Source of the DNA: Acetivibrio straminisolvens JCM 21531
Lineage (GTDB): Bacteria; Bacillota; Clostridia; Acetivibrionales; Acetivibrionaceae
NCBI RefSeq assembly: GCF_000521465.1
Contig: NZ_BAVR01000019.1
Span: forward strand, 1-56,729
Length of the DNA: 56,729 bases
Direction: 5' to 3'
The position numbers and the translations under genes are program-made. Within the stretch, counting starts at the first letter, position 1. Each line of letters starts with the position of its first letter. The notes under the pieces were generated by a model. That model was not told the origin of the DNA, searched no databases, and was given only the letters and a program-made list of their open reading frames with translations. Positions 37,497 through 46,351 of this stretch are shown in pieces.

Positions 37497-38636
37497 TTGG
37501 ATTTTGAAATTGATAAGTCATATCTAGAATTGAAGAAAGAATTTCGTGCTTTTGGCAATGAACTTAACAAACTGGACAAAAACTCGAGTAACTATTTTGA
37601 AGAGGCATGGAACTCTGTTCTGATTTTGGGTTATGTGGTCTTCTTGTCTCAGAGGAATACAGCGGTGCAGGATTTACTCCGATGCAAGCAGTATTTTCGA
37701 TGGAAGGACTTGGTTATGGATGCGATGATGATGGTCTTTTATTTGCCATTAATAATCATTTATATTCATGTACTATGCCTATTTTAAAGCATGGAACAAA
37801 AGAACAGAAAGAACGATTTCTGCCAAAGTTAGCAACAGGAGAATACATTGGTGCACATGCAATGACTGAGCCAAATTCGGGCTCCGATTCGTTCGGCATG
37901 AATGCTTGTGCAAAAGAAAATGGGGATTCTTACATATTAAACGGAAATAAGTGTTTCATAACTAACGCTCCATTAGCTGATGTCTATATCTTTTGCAAAA
38001 ACATCAACGGATAAAGAACTTAATAATGTATCCGCTTTTATTGTCGAAAAAGGAATGAAGGGGTTTTATCTTAGTGAAAATGTCGAAAAGATTGGATTAA
38101 AAAATGCTCCAATGGGTGAACTGGTATTTGATGACTGTAGGGTGCCAAAGGAGAATATGCTAGGAAAGCCTGGAGATGGTTTTTTAGTGTTTAGCACAGC
38201 CGTCGAGTGGGAAAGAAGTTGCATGTTTGCAACACATTTAGGACGAATGAAGAAACAGTTAGATGTTACAGTAGCATATGCAAAATCAAGGCAGCAGTTT
38301 CATCGTCCAATAGGAAATTTTCAATCTGTATCTAATAAAATTGCAAATATGAAAATGAATGTGGAAATTGCTGAGTTATTATTATATAAAACAGCATGGC
38401 TAAAACAGAATGGAAAAGGAAATTATTTAGAGTCTTCTATTACCAAGCTGTTTATAAGCGAGGCATATATTAAATCAAGTCTTGAACAACTACAGATTCA
38501 TGGTGCAAGTGGATATCTCCTTGACTCTGGAATTGGTTCTCAAGTTGTAGATTCGTTAGCATCGACTATTTATGCCGGAACATCAGAAATTCAGCGAGGA
38601 ATTATCAGTAGGTGGCTTGGTATAAAAGAACTGTAA
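37497..38636 (+). CDS. Acyl-CoA-dehydrogenase-like desaturase (two one-base frameshifts)
   Basis: About 379 residues when corrected (one base lost near 37611, one extra A in 37997-38001). FAD-fold motifs are AHAMTEPNSGSDSFGMNACA and ILNGNKCFITNAPLADVYIF; the C-terminus is YAGTSEIQRGIISRWLG. At the site of the medium-chain enzyme's catalytic Glu (YEGT) there is Ala, as in isovaleryl-CoA dehydrogenase. The alternative base matches the Glu in VEWERSCMFATHLG. It should form an alpha,beta double bond in an acyl thioester. The ETF genes of the same cluster would take the electrons. TTG start after GAGGGGGTGA. Confidence 0.85.
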
Positions 38637-38684
38637 GTAATTGCATCAACAGATGTTATGTAAAAAATACGGAAGGAATAATAT

Positions 38685-40034
38685 ATGAATAAAGTTAATT
38701 TTCGTAAAAGTTTGACACCACTTTATGTGTATCCCAAAATTTGCAAATATTCTGATATCATAGAAGATGCAGAAAGCTTTTTAAAGCCTTTGAATGATGG
38801 TGATATTGGTGAGAACAATGAACTATTAGTTTATATACATATTCCGTTTTGTAAAAATCTATGTTTATACTGTTCATACTATAAAGAACCTCTTCACCAA
38901 TATACGGATAATGTAATTGAAGAACTGATTGAATCTTATATAAAAGAAATAGAGATGTATGCAAATTTTGGATTTTTCAGAAATAAAGTGCTTAAGGCAA
39001 TACAAATAGGCGGAGGTACGCCGACCGATATTGATACTAAGTTGATTGTAAGATTAATTGATACTGTCAAAGCTTATTTCGGTACCAGTCAATGTGAGTT
39101 AATTGGAATGGAGGGAAATGCAGCAACTCTTCAGAACCTTGATTCTTTAAAGAATTTACAAAAAGCGGGAGTATCAAAAATAAGTTTCGGTGTTCAGACA
39201 TTTAATGAGGAACTGAGAAAAAAATTAAATATTAAAACTAAAATCGATGATATTTATTCTGCCGCTTACAACATCAAACTAGCGGGTATTAATCAGATTG
39301 CAGTGGATTTGATGATCAACCTTCCTGATCAAACAGAAGAGCAGTTGTTGGAGGATGCACAAAAGATAGTAGCAATTGATCCGGATTATATTGATGTTTA
39401 TGGTCTGAATGTATTCCCAAATACGAGATTTAAAAAGATATTGGATGGCAAGACATTGTTTGAGGAATTTCCTGATGATATGAGGTATTTGAAGGCTTAT
39501 CAAACTATCAAAAGGGAATTGCTTAGATATGGCTATCAGCAGGTTATGGTGTTCACTTATGCTAAGCCAGGGTTGAAAGCATCGATTTATGAAAGACTGT
39601 TTTTTAGCTCTAATCTGCTTGGAATTGGTCCATCATCTAGAAGTTATCTTAGTGGAATTAGTTTCAGGAATGTTTCTTCAGTAGATGGTTACTTACAAAG
39701 TATTTCGAAAGGTAAATTTCCAATAGAGTGTGGAAACTATGCAAGTGAAAATGAGAAAGATGAGAGAAAGGTTGTATTCTTCCCCAATCTTTTAAAATGT
39801 AAGAAATATGATGGTATTGAAAAATGGGAAAAAGAATTTAACTATCTTATAAAGAAAGGTTTAGTGAAAGAATTAGATGATTGCTATGTATTAACAGATG
39901 AGGGATGTTTATGGCCGGGTAATATTTCAAGAATGTTTTTTAGTGATGAACAAATACGGAAGCATAATGTCTCGTTTTTTCAGTCAGTTATTAATAAAGA
40001 TAATCCTTATAATCAAGATAAGATGGGGATTTAG
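38685..40034 (+). CDS. HemN-like radical-SAM protein 1
   Basis: A 449-residue protein. The iron-sulfur motif is FCKNLCLYCSYY (CxxxCxxC), then IQIGGGTPTDID, GVSKISFGVQTFNEELRKKLN and DLMINLPDQTEEQL, as in the HemN/HemW fold, with a C-terminal winged-helix-like domain. In HemN-like class C methylases this fold binds two SAM molecules and methylates sp2 carbons or builds cyclopropanes. A heme role is unlikely because a close paralogue and an acyl carrier protein lie next to it. Ribosome site GGAAGGA; it lies 48 bases after the desaturase gene. Confidence 0.85.
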   Translation: MNKVNFRKSLTPLYVYPKICKYSDIIEDAESFLKPLNDGDIGENNELLVYIHIPFCKNLCLYCSYYKEPLHQYTDNVIEELIESYIKEIEMYANFGFFRNKVLKAIQIGGGTPTDIDTKLIVRLIDTVKAYFGTSQCELIGMEGNAATLQNLDSLKNLQKAGVSKISFGVQTFNEELRKKLNIKTKIDDIYSAAYNIKLAGINQIAVDLMINLPDQTEEQLLEDAQKIVAIDPDYIDVYGLNVFPNTRFKKILDGKTLFEEFPDDMRYLKAYQTIKRELLRYGYQQVMVFTYAKPGLKASIYERLFFSSNLLGIGPSSRSYLSGISFRNVSSVDGYLQSISKGKFPIECGNYASENEKDERKVVFFPNLLKCKKYDGIEKWEKEFNYLIKKGLVKELDDCYVLTDEGCLWPGNISRMFFSDEQIRKHNVSFFQSVINKDNPYNQDKMGI

Positions 40035-40072
40035 TTAATATTAATGATAGTAGAATGAAAGGGTGATAAAAA

Positions 40073-40329
40073 ATGGAAGACTATAAGGTCATAGTAAAAA
40101 TTACATTAAGAATGAATTGTTAAATGGTGAAAATACAAATATTACCGAAACAACATCCTTAATTAAGGGAGGAATTATTGATTCAATCGATATCATGCGA
40201 CTTATTACATTTCTTATGGAAGAATTGAATTTTGAATTAGAGAATGATGAATATACACTTGAAAATTTTGATTCGTTAGGGAAAATTTATGCATTTCTAG
40301 ATAAAAAGTGCAAGTATAGAAATATATAA
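40073..40329 (+). CDS. Acyl carrier protein (one-base frameshift)
   Basis: About 85 residues when one A is restored in the run at 40096-40100, which joins MEDYK...VK to NYIKNELLNGENTNITETTSLI. The phosphopantetheine site is GGIIDSIDIMRLITFL, where Ser is the attachment residue; helix III reads NFDSLGKIYAFL. It lies between two HemN-like genes and before two amino acid ligases, so it probably carries an aminoacyl group rather than fatty acids. As written, an internal ATG at 40117 opens the main part of the frame. Confidence 0.88.
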
Positions 40330-40346
40330 TTAATGAAGGTGACAAG

Positions 40347-41750
40347 ATGTATATAGAAAAATTTAAAAAAAGGCTTACGGATGTACTGTTTTATCCAAAA
40401 TTATGCAAGTATGAAGATGTTATTGAAAATGTACCACAGTACTTGGAGTTGTTGAATAGACGTTCAATAAACGGTATCGATGGATTGGTTATTTATATTC
40501 ATGTACCTTTCTGTAATAGATTTTGTTTTTACTGCTCTTATTTTAAGGAACCGTTGAGTCATTATGATTATTACGCAAGAAAAAAGTATTTTGAAGCAAT
40601 ATGTAAAGAACTGAGGATGTACAAAAACTTTGAACATTTTAAGACGAAGAAAGTTAAAGCAATTCAGTTTGGTGGAGGAACTCCGTCATTAGTAGAACCG
40701 GATTTTTTAAGGATGGTGATACAGGAAATAAAAGAGAACTTTAACTGTGCAGAATGCGAATTGATTACCATGGAAGGGAATCCTGCAAGTTTACTGAAAG
40801 ATGAAAAGCTAGAGGCTTTTTATGATATTGGTGTTCAACGTCTTAGTATCGGTGTGCAGACATTTAATAAAGAACTAAGGAAAAAGCTTTTAATTGAATC
40901 AACGGTAGAACAGATATATGAAGTTACGGAAAAAATTAATAAAATTGGGTATCGAGACTATTCGATGGATCTTATGTACAATCTTCCTGGAGAAAAAGTA
41001 CAACAGGTAGTAGATGATATTCAAGAAATGGTCAAACTTGGTCCTAAGTTTATTGATATATATAGCTTGAATATATTTCCAAACACCAAGTTTAAGGAAG
41101 TTATTGATAAGGGAAATTATTTTAAAGAGAAACCTAGTGAAAGAAAAAATATCCTAATGACTGCATCAGTTATAAACACATTCAAAGAATTAAAATATAA
41201 TCAGGTAATGTCTTTTACTTATTCTAAAGAGGAAACAAAGGCCCCTCCTCATGTTGATTATTTCTTTAACGGCGGAAGTGTACTTGGATTGGGGCCATCT
41301 TCAAGAAGCTATCTTGATGGTGTAAATTTCCGAAATGTACCGGATGTCAAAAAGTATATGAGTATGATAGATAAAGGTGAGTATCCGATTGATTGTGGAA
41401 TGCTTGTTTCTAAAGAAGAACAGGATAGAAAAAAGATGGTTTTTTTCCCGTTATATTTGGTTCAAGACAAATCTGAATTAGAGGATATACAGATATATCG
41501 TAGCACAATAGATAGGCTTAAGGAATTAGGTTATATAAGTGAAGATGATAAGTATTTGCATATTACAGAGGAAGGCAAGAAGTGGACAGGAAATATTGCA
41601 ACGTGTTTCTTTAGTCAAAAAGAAAAAGCAAAACATAATATATCATTCCTTAAGTCTATGAAGGAGAACGAGAACCCGTACAACCAGGATGCAATGGGTG
41701 TTAGTATGGAAAAAAGGAGAAAGTGGAAAAATGATTGGGATTGCCTTTAG
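40347..41750 (+). CDS. HemN-like radical-SAM protein 2
   Basis: A 467-residue paralogue of the protein at 38685, alike over the whole length. It has FCNRFCFYCSYFKEP as CxxxCxxC, FGGGTPSLVEP, GVQRLSIGVQTFNKELRKKL, DLMYNLPGEKVQQ and LGLGPSSRSYLDGV. Both end in an NPYNQD-xMG motif. Two copies flanking the carrier protein suggest successive or alternative one-carbon additions on the carrier-bound substrate; this is inference. Intact, ribosome site AAGGTGA. Confidence 0.85.
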   Translation: MYIEKFKKRLTDVLFYPKLCKYEDVIENVPQYLELLNRRSINGIDGLVIYIHVPFCNRFCFYCSYFKEPLSHYDYYARKKYFEAICKELRMYKNFEHFKTKKVKAIQFGGGTPSLVEPDFLRMVIQEIKENFNCAECELITMEGNPASLLKDEKLEAFYDIGVQRLSIGVQTFNKELRKKLLIESTVEQIYEVTEKINKIGYRDYSMDLMYNLPGEKVQQVVDDIQEMVKLGPKFIDIYSLNIFPNTKFKEVIDKGNYFKEKPSERKNILMTASVINTFKELKYNQVMSFTYSKEETKAPPHVDYFFNGGSVLGLGPSSRSYLDGVNFRNVPDVKKYMSMIDKGEYPIDCGMLVSKEEQDRKKMVFFPLYLVQDKSELEDIQIYRSTIDRLKELGYISEDDKYLHITEEGKKWTGNIATCFFSQKEKAKHNISFLKSMKENENPYNQDAMGVSMEKRRKWKNDWDCL

Positions 41751-41763
41751 AAAAGAAGTTAGT

Positions 41764-42908
41764 ATGGCAAATTATCAAGATTTGTTCCAAAGAATTTATT
41801 ACATATCGGATGCAATCAGGAAGTTTGAGCTCATTACTCAAGAGAATAAAATCATAGGATTGACACTTGATTTTGATTCAGAAAAAGTGAGCTTTAATGA
41901 ACTTGAGAAAAAGGTAAATTTGTTAATTGAGCAAGAATTCAATAAAAATCTTAGTATACCCTCTAAAGTGAAATGGAAAAGCAAAGTGCAGTCACGTACA
42001 TATTTTAAGAATATATTTCAAGTTATGGAAGAACAAGGAGAAGCCTTTGAAATGGGGGAAGGTTTGGTTGCAGTTGGCCAGAAATTCATGAAGGTTTATG
42101 AATTTTTTGATCAGCAACTCAAAAGTATAGTTATGAGCAATTTCAACGCAAAAGAATATCAGTATCCAACATTGCTTTCCTATAAGGCACTTGAAAAAAT
42201 AAATTATATGAATTCATTTCCACAATTTTTAATGTTTATAACACATCTGCACAATGAGATTGACACTTACTATAAGGTGCAGGATTCACAGATGGGATAT
42301 GAAGAGTATATTAAAATGTCTGACGGAATAGGACACTGTCTTCCTCCAACTATGTGCTATCATACATATCAGCAGTATTCCGGAAGGCAAATCCCAAGAG
42401 AGGGCATTGTAATCACCTCTCGGGGAAAATCATTTCGATATGAATCGAAATATTATAAAAATTTAGAAAGATTATGGGATTTTACAATTCGAGAAATCGT
42501 TTTTATGGGTGATAATGATTTTGTATTCAAAAATAACCGTGAGATACTGCTACAGAAGGTAATAGAATTGTTTGATACAATAGGCTTAATCGGTGTTTGT
42601 CAGTCTGCATCCGATCCATTCTTTGCAGATGAAAGCATGTTGGACAGGAGAGCAATACAGATGCTAAAAGAGAGCAAATATGAGTTTAGACTTAATGTAG
42701 ATGCAGAACACACAATTGCTGTAGGATCTTCCAATCTTCATAATGACTACTTTGGAAAGGCGTTTGATCTTAAATTTGCGGATGGAGACACAATAAAACA
42801 TCATGTTTGGGATTTGGACTGGAACGTCTTACGTATGCATTTTTTTGTCAATTTGGATTAGATGAAAGCAAGTGGCCTTTATTTGTACGAAAGAGGTGGA
42901 ACGTATAA
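41764..42908 (+). CDS. SerRS-like amino acid:carrier-protein ligase 1 (one-base frameshift)
   Basis: About 381 residues when a base is restored near 42809. It is a class II synthetase core without tRNA-binding arm: CLPPTMCYHTYQQYSGR holds the zinc Cys, motif 2 is FRYESKYYKNLERLWDFTIREIVFMG-like, SASDPFF follows, and restored motif 3 reads GFGLERLTYAFF, absent in the frame as written. Family members activate an amino acid with ATP and load it on a carrier protein. A start at 41731 (with AAAGGAG) is possible, overlapping the previous gene. The stop TAATG overlaps ligase 2. Confidence 0.82.
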
Positions 42909-44080
42909 TGCAATTATATGAAGTAGCTGTGGACAGAGTACTCGATGTGGAGTTGAGAGATGAATTTATTGATAGACTTAATTATGTCTCTAAGGATATT
43001 GTGTCCATAGAGTTTATTGAAGAACCAAAGGTTATCTTTACCTTAGAGAAAGGTACAGAAGAGGAAAAAGATAAGATTAAGAGGATGACTGATAGGTTTT
43101 ATAAATCATATAAGTTCTTTAAAAATAAAGTGTTATATGACCATAACATCGAGGTTCCAAATAAAAAGGATGTCTGGGATGAACTGGTAAGTAGTCAGGC
43201 GGTTGTTAAGGAAGAGAATGGTGTTGTGGGGATTTCAGGAGTATGCCTGGAGTTACTATCCTACTTTTCAGATCAGATTAAAAAGATGGGAGAAGAACTT
43301 GGTGCTGTAGAGTATAAATATCCGACATTGATTCCTATTAAAACCATGCAAAATATAATGTATCTATCTTCAAGACCAGAAAGTCTTAATTTCGTTTCTA
43401 GGCTTAATGAGGATATGAATTTGATTGACGATTTTTCCGAGCAGGCAAAGACAATAGAGTCAGATGTTGACATGAGTAGATTAGGAAGTCATTTTCAAAC
43501 AGATATGATTAATTCTTCTGCGGTGTGTTTTCATACCTATGCCCAGTATAAAAATAGGGATTTAAATCTTACGGATAAACCGCTTATTATAGGGGCTGAA
43601 GGAAAATGTTTCAGATATGAATCCAAAAGTATGAGAACGCTTGAGAGACTCAGAGATTTTACAATGAGGGAAATCATTTGCTTAGGTACAGAGGAAATGA
43701 TAAGTGAATACATAAAGAATGTAACCGAGAAGATAAAACTTTTGTTTGAAGAGATAGGAATGAACTATTACTTAGCATCCGCAAACGACCCGTTTTTTGT
43801 GGAGGAATTCTCAATTCAAAGCACATTTCAAAGAACTTTCGGATTAAAAACTGAAGTAAATGCAAGATTAAACGGGAATTCTTCCAAGGTTGCAATAGGA
43901 TCGATCAACAATCACAAAGATTTCCTTGGCAGATCATTTCATATTACAAACAATGGAAAAGTGATTAATTCAAGTTGTGCAGCATTTGGTTTGGAGAGAT
44001 GTGTTTATGCTTTTCTGAATCAATATGGACTAGATAAAAAACTCTGGCCCCAAATTGTACGTGAAAATGCAAATCCATAG
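42908..44080 (+). CDS. SerRS-like amino acid:carrier-protein ligase 2
   Basis: A 390-residue paralogue of ligase 1. Key parts are SSAVCFHTYAQYKNRDL (zinc Cys), GKCFRYESKSMRTLERLRDFTMREI (motif 2), LASANDPFF and AFGLERCVYAFLNQYG (motif 3). ATG 42908 overlaps the corrected stop of ligase 1 and follows AGAGGTGG. Two ligases for one carrier protein could mean two different amino acids or a heterodimer. The amino acid bound cannot be read from sequence alone. Confidence 0.85.
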   Translation: MQLYEVAVDRVLDVELRDEFIDRLNYVSKDIVSIEFIEEPKVIFTLEKGTEEEKDKIKRMTDRFYKSYKFFKNKVLYDHNIEVPNKKDVWDELVSSQAVVKEENGVVGISGVCLELLSYFSDQIKKMGEELGAVEYKYPTLIPIKTMQNIMYLSSRPESLNFVSRLNEDMNLIDDFSEQAKTIESDVDMSRLGSHFQTDMINSSAVCFHTYAQYKNRDLNLTDKPLIIGAEGKCFRYESKSMRTLERLRDFTMREIICLGTEEMISEYIKNVTEKIKLLFEEIGMNYYLASANDPFFVEEFSIQSTFQRTFGLKTEVNARLNGNSSKVAIGSINNHKDFLGRSFHITNNGKVINSSCAAFGLERCVYAFLNQYGLDKKLWPQIVRENANP

Positions 44081-44381
44081 CAACAGTTAGTAGCAAGCTG
44101 ATTCGGACATTTCACACAATTCCTGGACAAAAGGAACGAATATGATGGTTAGAACTGTTGATAGATATCCATTGGCAGATAATGCAGTTGGGCATAGGGG
44201 GTGAGAAGAGGAAAAAAAGGAGGAATCAACTGGAAATGTGCCTAAAATCCGAAGGGAAGATTACAAATAAAAGTCAGGTATGACAGAACTGGAGTTATTG
44301 CTTAACTATAATCAGCTCCTGGCAAGTAGCTTTTTTATTACGTTTTGTGCCTTGAGCGAAGCGAAAGGAATGGCAAATAAA
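44081..44381. other. Non-coding stretch before the cyclitol genes
   Basis: About 300 bases without a convincing gene. It holds a strong ribosome-site-like AAAAAAGGAGGA near 44214-44225 before a 15-codon frame (44236-44283) and a 20-codon frame beginning MVRTVDRYPLADN near 44145. No clear promoter or terminator was seen. It separates the carrier-protein genes from the cyclitol genes, so a second transcript could start here. Confidence 0.4.
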
Positions 44382-45548
44382 ATGAAAATTTGTATTATTG
44401 GTGTTAAAGGCGGAATTTCAACAGTAACTATGACAGGAATTTTTAAAAGTAAAATTAATGGAACTCAGGTTGACGCACTACTTACCAATACAGAGTTATT
44501 TAAAGATATTCCTTTAATAGATACCAACAGTTTTGAATTTGGTGGATTTGATGTTAGAGCAGAGGGGATGGTTGAATCTGCAATTATTGGAGACCAAAAT
44601 GACATTTTTCACATTCAGTATGATAAAGAAGTACAGAAGTGTTTAAGTGAAGTTCAGGTATTTAAGGGTGTATGTATTAATGGTGGAACTGCTATAGAGG
44701 ATATTGGTACAAGTGAATCGAGAAAAAATTGCAACAACCTTGCGGAAGCAGTAGATCATATTAAAAAAGAATTGTTAGCATTTAAGGGAAACGATGACTG
44801 CATTATGGTTAACCTTGCTTCTACAGAAGCAACTATTCGAATGAATGAAAATCATTCATCTATTGATAATTTTAGAAGAGCCATTGAGTTAAATGAATGC
44901 AATATTACACCAGGTCAGCTTTATGCATATTGTGCAATCGATGAAGGAATTCCTTATATCAATTTTACACCATCAATTTGTGCAGATTTTCCAGCATTAG
45001 AGGAACTTGCTCTTGAAAGGAAAGTACCTATCGCGGGTAAAGATGGAAAAACCGGAGAAACATTATTAAAGACTGTATTATCAGAATTATTTAGAGTTCG
45101 TAATCTAAATGTTGAAATGTGGTATGGAACTAATATTTTAGGAAACTTAGATGGTAAAGTTTTAGATTATGGTGATAATAAAGAGACTAAGATTGCTTCT
45201 AAAAAGCAGGTATTGCAGAAATGCCTTGGTTACTCTCCGGACTGTAAAGTTAGAATCGACTATATGAAACCGATGGGAGATAATAAAGTTGCCTGGGATT
45301 ATATTCTGTTCAGCGGATTTGGCGGAGCAAAGATGAATATGACATTTACTTGGCAGGGAATTGATTCCTTCCTTGCAGCACCACTGGTTATCGACTTAAT
45401 TCGATTAACACAGTATGCATGGAAGAAGGAGAGTTATGGAACGCAAAGTCAATTTTCACTATTTTTCAAAACACCTCTTGGTACTGACGTAAATATGACT
45501 TCAGATCAATATAGAATTTTAAAGGATTGGTTAGAGTCGACTAAATAA
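44382..45548 (+). CDS. Myo-inositol-1-phosphate synthase family enzyme
   Basis: A 388-residue protein. MKICIIGVKGGISTVTMTGI is the NAD-binding start, MVNLASTEATI and FTPSICADFPALEELA follow, and IAGKDGKTGETLLKTVLSEL is the catalytic Lys/Asp block, with NILGNLDGKVLDY and IDYMKPMGDNKVAWDYI. These enzymes convert glucose 6-phosphate to inositol 1-phosphate. ATG 44382 starts at the beginning of the NAD fold; ATG 44370 or 44280 would add residues without homology. In this cluster it should supply the cyclitol ring, in place of the 2-deoxy-scyllo-inosose synthase used in butirosin. Confidence 0.88.
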   Translation: MKICIIGVKGGISTVTMTGIFKSKINGTQVDALLTNTELFKDIPLIDTNSFEFGGFDVRAEGMVESAIIGDQNDIFHIQYDKEVQKCLSEVQVFKGVCINGGTAIEDIGTSESRKNCNNLAEAVDHIKKELLAFKGNDDCIMVNLASTEATIRMNENHSSIDNFRRAIELNECNITPGQLYAYCAIDEGIPYINFTPSICADFPALEELALERKVPIAGKDGKTGETLLKTVLSELFRVRNLNVEMWYGTNILGNLDGKVLDYGDNKETKIASKKQVLQKCLGYSPDCKVRIDYMKPMGDNKVAWDYILFSGFGGAKMNMTFTWQGIDSFLAAPLVIDLIRLTQYAWKKESYGTQSQFSLFFKTPLGTDVNMTSDQYRILKDWLESTK

Positions 45549-45589
45549 TAGGGACACAATTATATTAAATGATAATGAGGTTGGGGAAA

Positions 45590-46333
45590 ATGTTTCGAAT
45601 GGTTGAAATAGAGATTAATTCACAATGTAATCGTAAATGCTCTTACTGCCCAAATTCATTTATGAAAAGAAAAGAACAAGGGGAAATGGAATCAAAAGTA
45701 TTTTATAAGTTACTAGAAAGCCTGAGAAAGATAAAATTTGATGGCAGAATTTCGTATCATTTCTTTGGAGAGCCTTTGCTATGTAAAAATTTAATTCCAT
45801 ACGTGAAAGAGACAAAAATACAATTACCCGATAGTAAAATTTTTCTATATTCCAATGGAGATTATTTGGATAGGGAAAAGTTGGTTTTACTGAATGACTA
45901 TGGTGTTGATAAATTTATTATAACTAATCACCAAGGTAATGGTCATAGATTTCAAAAAGTTTATGACCATATAAGTGATAACCTTAAAGAGAAAGTTACT
46001 TATTTAACAAGTAAAGAATTGAATCTTGTGAATAGGGGAGGATTACTTGAAGGAGTTGGTGGAAATGTTATTTCGGAAAGGCCATGTATTGTTCCAAAGA
46101 ATTTACTAGTTATTACTTGTAAAGGTAATGTAGTATACTGTTTTAATGATTACTGTCAGGTACATACAATGGGAAATATCATGGAACGTGATTTAATAGA
46201 TATTTGGAACGATGAGGTATATGTGCGTATACGAACAGAACTGGCAGAAGGAAAGCGGTCTAATTACGAGGTATGTAAAGTATGCAATCATTATAGTGCA
46301 CTGACAGAAGATGGACTGGATTTTGAATTATAG
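45590..46333 (+). CDS. BtrN-like radical-SAM/SPASM-type cyclitol dehydrogenase
   Basis: A 247-residue protein resembling BtrN, the radical-SAM 2-deoxy-scyllo-inosamine dehydrogenase. MVEIEINSQCNRKCSYCPNS is the CxxxCxxC site, GRISYHFFGEPLLCKNL and LYSNGDYLD match block by block, and the auxiliary cluster ligands are visible in ERPCIVP, VVYCFNDY and CKVCNHY. It probably oxidises a ring alcohol of an inosose or inosamine to a ketone. ATG 45590 has GAGG nine bases before it; TTG 45581 would give the BtrN length. No frameshift. Confidence 0.85.
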   Translation: MFRMVEIEINSQCNRKCSYCPNSFMKRKEQGEMESKVFYKLLESLRKIKFDGRISYHFFGEPLLCKNLIPYVKETKIQLPDSKIFLYSNGDYLDREKLVLLNDYGVDKFIITNHQGNGHRFQKVYDHISDNLKEKVTYLTSKELNLVNRGGLLEGVGGNVISERPCIVPKNLLVITCKGNVVYCFNDYCQVHTMGNIMERDLIDIWNDEVYVRIRTELAEGKRSNYEVCKVCNHYSALTEDGLDFEL

Positions 46334-46351
46334 ATAATGGAGAACTTGAAT

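Noticed and set aside
38685..41750. The two HemN-like genes as heme biosynthesis or HemW
   Set aside because: Two close copies around a carrier protein, inside a secondary-metabolite cluster and with no other heme gene, do not fit a heme role.
44236..44283. 15-codon frame after a strong ribosome-site-like sequence
   Set aside because: Too short to judge and without homology; noted only as part of the non-coding stretch.
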